DNA of 53,760 nucleotides from Ileibacterium valens (GTDB lineage Bacteria; Bacillota_I; Bacilli_A; Erysipelotrichales; Erysipelotrichaceae), in assembly GCF_001945525.1 (NCBI RefSeq), contig NZ_MPJW01000189.1:1-53760 (forward strand), read 5' to 3'. Below the pieces are notes generated by a model. The model was given only the letters and a program-made list of their open reading frames with translations, had not been told where the DNA came from and did no database searches. A program made the translations under genes and the position numbers. Below are positions 1-7,503 of the stretch, piece by piece. The first letter of the stretch is position 1; every line of letters begins with the position of its first letter.

Positions 1-141
1 AAGCCCCTTCGGGGTCCTGTGGACCCTGGACAGAACAGACCAGGCATGTAGTGTTTGAATCAGGCAGTGAACTGGTCCAGTAAACTAACGGCTGTAAAAC
101 TACTTACACAGTTTAGTTGACAGATCCGCTAAAGCCTCTTT

Positions 142-477
142 TTACTTTGTTAATATAGTCTCTATCTCACGGATTCGATCGGAACATGCAATGGATTCGT
201 TAGAATCTGAATCCTCTATACCAGTAAATATTTCTTGAGCAGCTTTAAGTGATTTCAATTCTTTGGTAGTAGAGTTTAATCCGCGATAAGCTTGGGCTTG
301 AGTTAATAGGACTAAAGCCTGTAATCGATTCGGTAAGGGCTGCTCTGCAAGTCTTTTAGCCGGTTTTCTAAGTTCAAGTAATGCGCTTTGATACCAGCCG
401 CGTGAAATACTGTCGCGGGCTGCATCAAGCGCTTTTTTTATCCAGTAAAATTCTTTGGTGTTTAGCTGAATAGGCAT
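142..477 (-). CDS. small TPR-like hypothetical protein
   Basis: A 111-residue soluble, helical protein with no signal peptide or membrane segment. The middle (about residues 15-90) has the alternating small/large helical pattern of tetratricopeptide repeats (for example ALLELRKPAKRLAEQ followed by ALVLLTQAQAYRGL), so a protein-protein interaction role is possible, but the family is not recognised. The ATG at 477 is preceded on the minus strand by AAAGGAG at a good distance, which supports a real gene and this start. It lies downstream of the tRNA-Ile/tRNA-Ala pair and its terminator on the same strand, so it probably has its own promoter. The 141 bases beyond its stop hold only imperfect hairpins. 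Confidence 0.6.
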   Translation of the reverse strand: MPIQLNTKEFYWIKKALDAARDSISRGWYQSALLELRKPAKRLAEQPLPNRLQALVLLTQAQAYRGLNSTTKELKSLKAAQEIFTGIEDSDSNESIACSDRIREIETILTK

Positions 478-500
478 ATTTCTCCTTTAAATATATAAAT

Positions 501-524
501 AAAAAAACGGTGCATAAGCACCGT
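501..524 (-). terminator. intrinsic terminator of the tRNA-Ile/Ala transcript (left copy)
   Basis: On the minus strand the stem ACGGTGC/GCACCGT (7 bp, 4-base loop) is followed by seven T. It lies directly downstream of tRNA-Ala. Confidence 0.85.
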
Positions 525-540
525 GTCCTTATCAAAAAAA

Positions 541-616
541 TGGTGGAGCGTAGGAGGATCGAACTCCTGACCCCCTGCGTGCAAAGCAGGTGCTCTCCCA
601 GCTGAGCTAACACCCC
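541..616 (-). tRNA. tRNA-Ala (TGC), left copy
   Basis: A 76-nt cloverleaf on the minus strand: it begins GGGGTGTTAGCTCAG, has anticodon loop TTTGCAC (anticodon TGC), T-arm GTTCGATCC, and an encoded CCA end. It is co-transcribed behind tRNA-Ile. An identical gene is at 14160-14235. The Ile-Ala order is that of rRNA-operon spacers, but no rRNA gene is present here. Confidence 0.97.
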
Positions 617-643
617 ACATATAAAATATAAGAAGCAAAGAAA

Positions 644-720
<77 letters not shown>

Positions 721-738
721 GTCTCTCAATGCCTGATT

Positions 739-767
739 AATATAACAAAAGTAAATTTGAAATACAA
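739..767 (-). promoter_or_regulatory. sigma-A promoter of left tRNA-Ile/Ala unit
   Basis: Minus-strand -35 TTGTAT (762-767), 17-bp spacer, -10 TATATT (739-744), about 20 bp before tRNA-Ile. The -10 belongs to the duplicated segment. The -35 does not; it lies in CRISPR-side sequence and is weaker than the TTGCCA of the other copy. Confidence 0.6.
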
Positions 768-910
768 GGGGGATAACAAAAAAACTAAAAAAGCCGGTAA
801 GATGTTTTTTAGCCGATTTAAAAATTATTTTACAAATCATGCATCGATAATGTCTAGATACCTGATAGGCTGATTTTATCAATGATAACGACGGTAAAAA
901 AGATAGGTTT

Positions 911-936
911 TTAGTTATGAGCATTTAGTCATGACT
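911..936 (+). promoter_or_regulatory. paired direct repeats upstream of cas3
   Basis: TTAGTTATGA (911-920) and TTAGTCATGA (925-934) are direct repeats 14 bp apart, and the second overlaps the perfect palindrome AGTCATGACT (927-936). They lie 23-48 bases before the cas3 start. They could be a regulator binding site. No convincing -35/-10 pair was found in 745-958. Confidence 0.3.
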
Positions 937-958
937 GTGTTAGAAAGGAAAAAATAAC

Positions 959-3712
959 GTGAGATATGATGTTTTAAATAAGCTTAAGGAGAAAAGTGTA
1001 AAAGCCGTAGCTAAAGCTGGAAAAGACGATACTTCAAAATACCTTCCGCTTTGGATGCATTTATGCGATACCGCCGGAGTTATGGGAAAGTTGTATGACG
1101 AAAGGTTATCTGCACATGAAAGAAAATTATTTACAGAAGCCATAGGATCAAGTGATAAAGCAAAACAGATTTTTGAACTTGTAGGATTGATGCATGACTT
1201 TGGAAAAGCTAGTTCGATCTTCCAAGCTACGATTCTAAGTAATATTCCTGACTATCGTCGTTTTCCTGTTCAGCTCTTAAAGAGCTCATCGTATGAACAT
1301 TCGGAGAAATCCCACCATACGTGGCTCGGGATGCTGTTGCTGATGGCGCAGGGTTTTTCAGAAAATATTTGTTCTGTTATTGGAGCGCATCATGGACTGA
1401 TTTTAAATGGGAAAGAACTAAGAAATCAAAAAACGGCTGCAAGTAAAATTGATCAACCGTGCTTTGGGTTAGCAAAACTTAAAGATGAGTGGAACCAAAT
1501 CTGGATGGATTTAGCTCAAGAGATTTTGAATGTTGCAGGATTTGAAAGCCCGGAAAATATTCCGCAACTAGATGTTCACCTTTTGATGTTGCTTTCAGGC
1601 ATTCTCGTCGAAGCAGATTGGATTGCCTCTAATGAAGAATACTTTCCTCTGATTTCCGTTTCATCCGATGGATATGTTGGTGACTACCCAAAGCGAATAG
1701 AAGAAGGTTGGCAAAAACTATCCTTTCCAAAAGCCTGGAAGAACCGAAGCCCATTAAAAACAATTTCTGATTTTGAAAAATTATTTGGATTTGATCCAAA
1801 TGATATGCAGTCTGAAGTACTCAAAGTCTGTAACCAGATTCAGGAACCTGGTCTGATGATTATTGAAGCGCCTATGGGGATTGGAAAAACGGAAGCTGCA
1901 CTGACGGCAGCTGATATCTATTCAGCAAAATCCGGGTGTAATGGAGTTTTTTTTGGACAGCCAACTCAGGCTACCGCAAATGGATTATTTCCCCGTTTTC
2001 TTACGTGGACGCAAAAAGAATCAGACTCCGCTCAGTTGATTGTGAAAATGATGCATGGGGGTGCCGGGTTTAATAAGGATTACCAGGAGTTACCTGTAGG
2101 GACTAGCCGAATTAATGACGATGGGAAACAACATTCAATATTTTTGCATGAATGGATGCAGGGAAGAAAGCAGGGAATTTTATCTGATTTTGTCATAGGT
2201 ACAGTGGATCAGGCTTTTATGAGTGTCCTGAAACACAGGCATTTAATGCTTCGTCATGCTGGATTAGCAGGCAAAGTGGTAATTATCGATGAAGTTCATG
2301 CTTATGACAGTTATATGAATGTTTATTTTGATCGAATGCTGTTGTGGCTGGGTTTATACCGAGTACCGGTAATTTTACTTTCTGCAACTTTGCCAATAAA
2401 GAGGCGGAAAGAGATGATTCAATCTTATCTTCAGGGAGTGAATCGAGACTCAAAACTAAAATTAGAATCAATCTCTGAAGCCACTAAACATTCCTATCCA
2501 GCCATACTGTGGACTGATGCGAATCAGGTTTATTCAGCAAACCAAATTATGTCTATTTCCGAAAAAGAAGTATCTATAGAAAAAGCAGAGGTTCAGGATT
2601 GGTCTGAAGTAGGCACAAGGATTTCTCAGATATTGAAAACAGAATTGGTGGATGGAGGATGTGCTGGAGTTGTTGTCAATACAGTCGGCAGAGCACAGCA
2701 AGTGGCTAAGGATTTAATAGAAGCATTTCCCGATCATGAAGTGATCTTGGTACATTCCAGGTTTACCGCATCTGATCGAGCGCTGCTGGAAAAAAAGTTG
2801 ATTCAAAAAGTTGGTAAAAAATCGAAACCAGGTCAACGCAATCGAGTCATTGTTGTGGGAACTCAAGTTATTGAGCAATCTCTAGATATAGATTTTGACT
2901 TTTTGATTACTGAGTTGGCTCCTATCGACCTTCTGCTTCAAAGAATAGGACGTCTCCATCGACATATCAGAGAATGGCGTCCTCTTGGACTCTTAAAACC
3001 CAAGTGTACTGTAATCGTTGGGACAAACAATACGCTTGATCCATCAACTAAGAGAATCTACGAACCTTATATCCAAAAAAAGACTCAGGAGATTTTACCT
3101 GAACGGATAAGCATTCCAAATCAAATTCCTGTGCTTGTAAATGAGGTTTATAAAGAATTTTGTGTTGAGGGCACTAAAACAGGTGTAAAAGAGTTTGAAG
3201 ACATGGTGCTCGCGGAAGATAAAAGCCGTGTGAAGGCTGCGGCACATCTTTTAGGATCTTCTTTATCAAAACTTCAGAGAAAGCATGGTCTATCAGGTTT
3301 GATGGATAAAGGAGATGACATTGATGTTGATGATGCAGCGACTAATTCGGTGCGGGATATTGATCCAGTTATTAGTTGTTTGCTTCTTACGACGAATGAC
3401 ATCGGTGAAATATATCCAGTTGGACAAACCGAATGCGATAAATGTTCTGTTGAATCTAAGCCGCTTTCAAGTGTAGAAGAGATTGCTGCTCAAAAAATTA
3501 GTTTGCCTGCAAGTCTTCCTTTCGAAAAAGGGGTTCAAGAAATTAAGGCTCAAATGCGGCAAAGCAAAATAAAAGCTCTGGATGCGTTTAAATATGAGCT
3601 GTTTTTGATGATGGATAAAAACAATCAAATAGAAGTAGCCGGATATTTGCTGGAATACTCTAAGATCTTTGGACTTACGGCCAGGAAGGTTGCGGATGAA
3701 AATAAGAAATAG
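959..3712 (+). CDS. cas3: CRISPR-associated helicase-nuclease Cas3 (type I-E)
   Basis: The effector nuclease-helicase that Cascade recruits to R-loops to nick, unwind and degrade invader DNA. The order is N-terminal HD nuclease then SF2 helicase. The HD motif is at H79-D80 (LMHDFGKA), followed by HTWLG and GAHHG. Walker A APMGIGKTEAA is near residue 305, the DEAD-like box DEVH is near 444, SATLP follows, and helicase motif VI QRIGRLHRH is near 660. At 917 residues it is full length for fused Cas3. It starts with GTG; AAAGGA lies about 10 bases upstream. It is separated from cse1 by about 430 bases, so it is a separate transcription unit from the Cascade operon. No frameshift or missing core residue is seen. 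Confidence 0.97.
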   Translation: MRYDVLNKLKEKSVKAVAKAGKDDTSKYLPLWMHLCDTAGVMGKLYDERLSAHERKLFTEAIGSSDKAKQIFELVGLMHDFGKASSIFQATILSNIPDYRRFPVQLLKSSSYEHSEKSHHTWLGMLLLMAQGFSENICSVIGAHHGLILNGKELRNQKTAASKIDQPCFGLAKLKDEWNQIWMDLAQEILNVAGFESPENIPQLDVHLLMLLSGILVEADWIASNEEYFPLISVSSDGYVGDYPKRIEEGWQKLSFPKAWKNRSPLKTISDFEKLFGFDPNDMQSEVLKVCNQIQEPGLMIIEAPMGIGKTEAALTAADIYSAKSGCNGVFFGQPTQATANGLFPRFLTWTQKESDSAQLIVKMMHGGAGFNKDYQELPVGTSRINDDGKQHSIFLHEWMQGRKQGILSDFVIGTVDQAFMSVLKHRHLMLRHAGLAGKVVIIDEVHAYDSYMNVYFDRMLLWLGLYRVPVILLSATLPIKRRKEMIQSYLQGVNRDSKLKLESISEATKHSYPAILWTDANQVYSANQIMSISEKEVSIEKAEVQDWSEVGTRISQILKTELVDGGCAGVVVNTVGRAQQVAKDLIEAFPDHEVILVHSRFTASDRALLEKKLIQKVGKKSKPGQRNRVIVVGTQVIEQSLDIDFDFLITELAPIDLLLQRIGRLHRHIREWRPLGLLKPKCTVIVGTNNTLDPSTKRIYEPYIQKKTQEILPERISIPNQIPVLVNEVYKEFCVEGTKTGVKEFEDMVLAEDKSRVKAAAHLLGSSLSKLQRKHGLSGLMDKGDDIDVDDAATNSVRDIDPVISCLLLTTNDIGEIYPVGQTECDKCSVESKPLSSVEEIAAQKISLPASLPFEKGVQEIKAQMRQSKIKALDAFKYELFLMMDKNNQIEVAGYLLEYSKIFGLTARKVADENKK

Positions 3713-3920
3713 ATCAATGATAGAAGTTACTTTAACAAAAGAATTATGAATACAATTCGAGTGCAGTAGAACAATTGGAAAATATTAAATCATTATAACC
3801 TATGTCCAATAGTTAGTGGAATTTTTAAATGGGTAAGGATAATCTGAACAATTGACTTCAGCTTGAATAGGTGATGTTGCTCATGTCAAATAATTTACCT
3901 GTTATTCAGATTAGATAATA

Positions 3921-3950
3921 ATCGGGCTGTTATAATGACAACAGCCCGAT
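3921..3950 (+). promoter_or_regulatory. extended -10 promoter inside a perfect 11-bp-arm palindrome (drives the crRNA-like RNA)
   Basis: The arms ATCGGGCTGTT (3921-3931) and AACAGCCCGAT (3940-3950) are exact inverted repeats around 8 bases. The -10 TATAAT (3931-3936) lies at the centre and is preceded by TGT, an extended -10 element that can work without a good -35. A start point near 3943 would begin the RNA at the first degenerate repeat. A palindrome centred on the -10 suggests a repressor site; the left arm would not be transcribed, so an RNA hairpin alone does not explain it. Confidence 0.6.
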
Positions 3951-4048
3951 TGGCGGGGGTGATCCATATAGGATTAAATGTTTTAAAAAGTTATTCTAAT
4001 TATCCCTGCACAGGGCGGGGAGGGTGGCTGATGCTGCCCTTTTTTTGT
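3943..4048 (+). ncRNA. crRNA-like cas autorepressor RNA (CreR type): degenerate repeat - 33-nt spacer-like segment - degenerate repeat
   Basis: A one-unit degenerate array in the cas3-cse1 gap. The first pseudo-repeat keeps the last 13 bases of the array repeat exactly (GCGGGGGTGATCC, 3953-3965), so it keeps the crRNA 5' handle, plus a short CCCG/CGGG stem. A segment of exactly 33 bases follows (3966-3998), the spacer length of the array. The second pseudo-repeat starts ATTATCCCTGC at 3999 (array: GTTGTCCCCGC) and runs into GCGGGG. It has its own extended -10 promoter and an intrinsic terminator. Counted as one PAM-derived base plus 32, the spacer part (3967-3998) matches the minus strand of the cse1 promoter (4081 down to 4050) at 21 of its first 23 positions. 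The only mismatches there are 6 and 14; 6 is a flipped-out, unread position in Cascade. The RNA is therefore predicted to guide Cascade to repress its own operon. CreR-type regulation is known for type I systems; this instance is inferred from sequence. Confidence 0.85.
4022..4047 (+). terminator. intrinsic terminator of the crRNA-like RNA
   Basis: GGGTGGC/GCTGCCC stem (with two wobble pairs) and a TGAT loop, followed by seven T. It ends the small RNA before the cse1 promoter and also insulates cse1 from upstream transcription. Confidence 0.75.
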
Positions 4049-4049
4049 T

Positions 4050-4084
4050 GGTTATTCATTTTTAAAAAATTTAATTCTATAGTT
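4050..4084 (+). promoter_or_regulatory. cse1 (Cascade operon) promoter and predicted crRNA-like RNA target
   Basis: The predicted promoter is -35 TTCATT (4055-4060), a 17-bp spacer, and -10 TATAGT (4078-4083). The predicted protospacer lies on the minus strand from 4081 down to 4050, with 5' PAM AAC at 4082-4084 (read on the minus strand). Seed positions 1-5 and 7-13 match the crRNA-like RNA perfectly, and matching ends at position 23. Cascade bound here would cover the whole promoter. The mismatched PAM-distal end fits binding without efficient Cas3 cleavage. Confidence 0.75.
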
Positions 4085-4144
4085 AAAAAATAGTTGACGA
4101 GAGATGTTGAAAGCGGTATCTTTAAATTATTAAAAGAGAGGAAG

Positions 4145-5839
4145 GTGATTATCATTAACCACGAAGAATGTAAATTTAATCTGGTGGATATGCCATGGAT
4201 AAAAGTCAGATGGTTAGATGAACGGGTTGAAGAAGTTTCTTTACAGCAAGTTTTGAATGAATCTGATCAGATACTCGAATTAGCTGGAGAGTCAAACACT
4301 CAAAACGCTGCTGTTTTAAGATGGCTGTTAGCAATCACAATCACATTGCTTTATCGATTTTCTGAAGAAGGGGTTCTTAAGCCTCTGGAAGACGAGTCGG
4401 AAGCATTAGAGAGATGGAAGGCGGTATGGGATAACAGAAAATTTTCTGAAAAAGCTGTGAATGATTACCTAAAGAAATTTTACGATAAGTTCTGGCTTAT
4501 ATCAGATGATCATCCATTTATGCAAACAGACGCGGCTTGCAAGGGGACGGAATATGCTGCTGGGAAACTGGATGGATGCCTGTTAGAAAGCAGTAATAAG
4601 CCGAGACTTTTCCAAATGAAATATGGTCAGTTTAAAAATGAGATTGGTTTAGCTGATGCCTCCAGATGGTTGATCAATCTTAATGCCTTCGATGATACAT
4701 CTGCAAAAGCGAGCAAAGAATATAAAGAATCCAGTGAAAAAAAATCACCTGGAGCTGGTTGGCTTGGAAAGCTGGGATTGGTATTTGCAAAGGGAGAAAC
4801 ACTGTTTGAAACTCTGATGTTAAATTCGATACTACTCAATCGAGATTTAGAGTTATACAACTCTCCGTATCCAGCCTGGGAAAATGAGACTCCAAGTTTT
4901 GTAGAACGAAGAGAAATTAATCTACCTGATAATCTTCCGGAATTATTGACACTCTCATCCAGAAGGATTCGCTTAAAAATTAATGAGAATGGGAATGTTA
5001 CTGGATATTTTGTAATTGGTGGGGATTTTTTTCAGAAAGAGAATGCTTTTATTGAACCATTTACTATGTGGAGAAAAAAAGGAGGAAAAAAAGACAAAGC
5101 GGAGTATGTACCGGCGCGGCATACACCAGGAAGACAGATTTGGAGGGATTTCGGAAATATTGTCCCGAAAACAGAGAATATGGACAAAGTACCCGGGATA
5201 ATGAAATGGATTAGCATTCTGGAAACAGAGGATATTCTTCCAGATGATTATTTTATTACTTTGGAAACTCCTTCGGTGTTCTATGGAGATAAAGATTTCT
5301 TTGTTCAAGATTTAGGATCACAAAATATGACTCTATATGGCTCACTTCTGAAAGATAAAGGAGTTGATTGGCGAGAAGAGATTGAAAATCAAATAAGCAA
5401 AATTGATAAGCTCGCTTTTGCAACAGGGATTTTAGCTAAAGAAGTTGCATTATCGGAAGGTAAAACTGGAGAACAGCTAAATGACGATCTAAATTATGGA
5501 AAAAATTTGGCTTATCACGATATTGATCGTCCTTTCCAATTATGGATTTCGCAAATTGCTCCTACTGAAAATAACATAAGTTCGGAAATGTTAGAGCAAG
5601 TTAGAGAGAAATGGGAATCAACAGCTCGAAGGCTTGCTGCTGAACTCCTGGCACAGGTTGTGAAAAAATCAGGAGCTCTCATGAATAAAAATGCTCTGCT
5701 TGGCCGATCAATTAAATCAGAAAATGATGATCAAAAAGTTATATCGTTGCCAGATGCAGAAATGAAGTTTCGACGGATGGTATCAAAAATTTATCCTGTA
5801 AAGTCTGAAATAAAAGGAAAAGATAATGAAAAATCATAA
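4145..5839 (+). CDS. cse1: Cascade large subunit Cse1 (Cas8e/CasA)
   Basis: The large subunit of type I-E Cascade, which reads the PAM, opens the target DNA and recruits Cas3. The N-terminal motif KFNLVDMPWIKVRW is the family's FNLLDEPWIPV-like start, and the long helical C-terminus (about residues 430-560) matches the four-helix bundle. The length is slightly above the roughly 500 residues of the E. coli protein. The start is uncertain: the reading frame opens at TTG 4094, but that has no ribosome site and lies about 4 bases after the predicted transcription start. GAGAGGAAG stands just before GTG 4145, and ATT codons follow at 4148 and 4154. It overlaps cse2 by 14 bases. It is first in the cse1-cas2 operon, and its promoter is the predicted target of the crRNA-like RNA. 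Confidence 0.93.
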   Translation: MIIINHEECKFNLVDMPWIKVRWLDERVEEVSLQQVLNESDQILELAGESNTQNAAVLRWLLAITITLLYRFSEEGVLKPLEDESEALERWKAVWDNRKFSEKAVNDYLKKFYDKFWLISDDHPFMQTDAACKGTEYAAGKLDGCLLESSNKPRLFQMKYGQFKNEIGLADASRWLINLNAFDDTSAKASKEYKESSEKKSPGAGWLGKLGLVFAKGETLFETLMLNSILLNRDLELYNSPYPAWENETPSFVERREINLPDNLPELLTLSSRRIRLKINENGNVTGYFVIGGDFFQKENAFIEPFTMWRKKGGKKDKAEYVPARHTPGRQIWRDFGNIVPKTENMDKVPGIMKWISILETEDILPDDYFITLETPSVFYGDKDFFVQDLGSQNMTLYGSLLKDKGVDWREEIENQISKIDKLAFATGILAKEVALSEGKTGEQLNDDLNYGKNLAYHDIDRPFQLWISQIAPTENNISSEMLEQVREKWESTARRLAAELLAQVVKKSGALMNKNALLGRSIKSENDDQKVISLPDAEMKFRRMVSKIYPVKSEIKGKDNEKS

Positions 5840-6443
5840 GTATATTGCGAAAACAGCAACTGATTCCGTCGCTAAACAGATAGCAAAGTTGGAGGCTATT
5901 GGCGATAGTGGCGTTGGGAAAGCTTTGTTAGCCAATCTAAGACGCGCAGCAGGCCGAGATCTTCAAAAAAATCCGGATATTTGGGGAATGGTTTTAGAGG
6001 ATTTACCTGTACCAGAGTATGATTCGCCAGAAATCATGCCTGAAGAAATGGCTGTTTTTATATCGATGACATTATATGCAGTTGCACAACAGGGGGAATC
6101 ACCTGTGACACATTCAATGCATCAAAAAGATGTTTCTTTTGGTGCTGCATGTGGTCAGTTGGCTGGTTCAGACGAAAATCAACAGGAACGTGTACGAGCT
6201 AAACTCAAAAGATTGCTCGGAGCAAAAAATATGGATGAACTGGCTGAGCAGTTAAGACGAATGATACAGCTCATTAAGGCAGAAGATATAAAACTCGATT
6301 ATGCAAAACTTTGCAATGATTTGTACTGGTACCAATTTACAAACGGCCGGGATAATGTGCAGCTGCAATGGGCCAGAGATTTTACCAGATCAATGAAACA
6401 CAACACTGAAGAGAAAAAAGAAGAGGAAGAAAATAATGGATAA
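5826..6443 (+). CDS. cse2: Cascade small subunit Cse2 (Cas11e/CasB)
   Basis: A 205-residue, all-helical basic protein that fits the small (Cas11) subunit of type I-E Cascade, which forms the belly dimer stabilising the R-loop. The sequence shows the family's features: EEMAVFISMTLYAVAQQG in the first helical half, RARLKRLL-like basic helices in the middle, and KLCNDLYWYQF followed by VQLQWARDF near the C-terminus. The tail is a run of Glu/Lys (KKEEEENNG). The start ATG overlaps the cse1 end by 14 bases and the 3' end overlaps cas7e by 8, so translation is coupled. No anomaly is seen. Confidence 0.95.
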   Translation: MKNHKYIAKTATDSVAKQIAKLEAIGDSGVGKALLANLRRAAGRDLQKNPDIWGMVLEDLPVPEYDSPEIMPEEMAVFISMTLYAVAQQGESPVTHSMHQKDVSFGAACGQLAGSDENQQERVRAKLKRLLGAKNMDELAEQLRRMIQLIKAEDIKLDYAKLCNDLYWYQFTNGRDNVQLQWARDFTRSMKHNTEEKKEEEENNG

Positions 6444-7503
6444 CAAAAGAATTTATGTAGATATTCATGCACTGCAGATAGTACCTCCAAGCTGTATTAA
6501 TAGAGATGATACTGGGGCACCAAAAACTTGTATTTATGGAGGAACGATGCGTTCAAGAGTTTCTTCGCAATCATGGAAGAGATCAATCCGAGAAGAATTT
6601 AAGGAATTATACCCTGATGAAACAGGAATCAGAACTAAAAAAATTGTTGGAATGGTTAAGGATGAGATTTTGCTTCAGGATCCTGCATTTACTGAAGAAA
6701 AAGCTGCTAAAGCAGCTCAGACTGCTCTTACTAACGCCGGTTTAAAGATTAAAGATGCTGAAAAGGGTACAGATGCTCTGATGTTTATGAGCAAGAAACA
6801 GGCTTCGGCTCTGGCAGAACTCGTTGTTAAGGGCGAAAAAGATAAAAAAGAGTATAAAAAGGCACTTGCAGGAAATCCATCTATTGATATGGCTTTGTTT
6901 GGCCGTATGGTAGCGAGCGATCCTTCTTTGAATTATGACGCAGCCTGTCAGGTTAGTCACGCTATTTCTACCCATGAAACGCCCACTGAATTTGATTACT
7001 TCACGGCTGTTGATGACTTGTCTGAAGATACGAGTGGAGCTGGTCATATCGGAATCACAGAGTTTAATTCCTCGACATTATATCGTTATGCAACAATCAA
7101 CGTTATGGAGCTGTACAGGTCATTAGGAATGAAAGCTCCAGAAGCAGTTGGAGCCTTTGTAAAGGCATTTATCAAGAGCATGCCTTCTGGGAAAATAAAT
7201 AGTTTCGCTAATGGAACATTACCATCGTCGGTTTATATTACTGTTAGGGACGATCAGCCAGTGACGTTAGTAGGTGCATTTGAAAAAGCAATTCCTGCCA
7301 GCTCCGAAGGTTATCTCGAGCGATCGGAAGACAGACTAATTCAGCATGCAAATAAGTTAACTTCTTCGTTTGTTAAGGAACCATACAAATCTTTTGTGAT
7401 TGGCGACGGATTAGAAGGTTTGGCAAAGCCAGTTCGTATCGAGGAAGCTGTTGAGAATCTCGAAGAAGAAATTAAAAATCTTCTTGAGAACGGAGGCTGT
7501 TAA
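6436..7503 (+). CDS. cas7e: Cascade backbone subunit Cas7e (CasC)
   Basis: A RAMP-fold backbone subunit; six copies coat the crRNA spacer. The N-terminus YVDIHALQIVPPSCINRDDTGAPK and the TMRSRVSSQSWKRSIRE motif that follows are hallmarks of the Cse4/CasC family. GHIGITEFNSSTLYRYATINV and the C-terminal region with NGTLPSSVYITVR also fit. At 355 residues it has the normal length. The upstream AGAGGAAG lies inside the cse2 coding end. The stop TAA shares its last base with the cas5e start codon. Confidence 0.97.
   Translation: MDNKRIYVDIHALQIVPPSCINRDDTGAPKTCIYGGTMRSRVSSQSWKRSIREEFKELYPDETGIRTKKIVGMVKDEILLQDPAFTEEKAAKAAQTALTNAGLKIKDAEKGTDALMFMSKKQASALAELVVKGEKDKKEYKKALAGNPSIDMALFGRMVASDPSLNYDAACQVSHAISTHETPTEFDYFTAVDDLSEDTSGAGHIGITEFNSSTLYRYATINVMELYRSLGMKAPEAVGAFVKAFIKSMPSGKINSFANGTLPSSVYITVRDDQPVTLVGAFEKAIPASSEGYLERSEDRLIQHANKLTSSFVKEPYKSFVIGDGLEGLAKPVRIEEAVENLEEEIKNLLENGGC

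Noticed and set aside
885-905. Partial match of the autorepressor seed near the cas3 start (GATAGGTTTTT)
   Set aside because: Only a 5-base core plus scattered bases match, and seed position 1 is wrong; no support for direct control of cas3.
3788-3812. Partial match of the autorepressor spacer to the minus strand upstream of its own promoter
   Set aside because: About 17 of 25 positions match, but there are seed mismatches and no AAY; much weaker than the 4050-4084 target.
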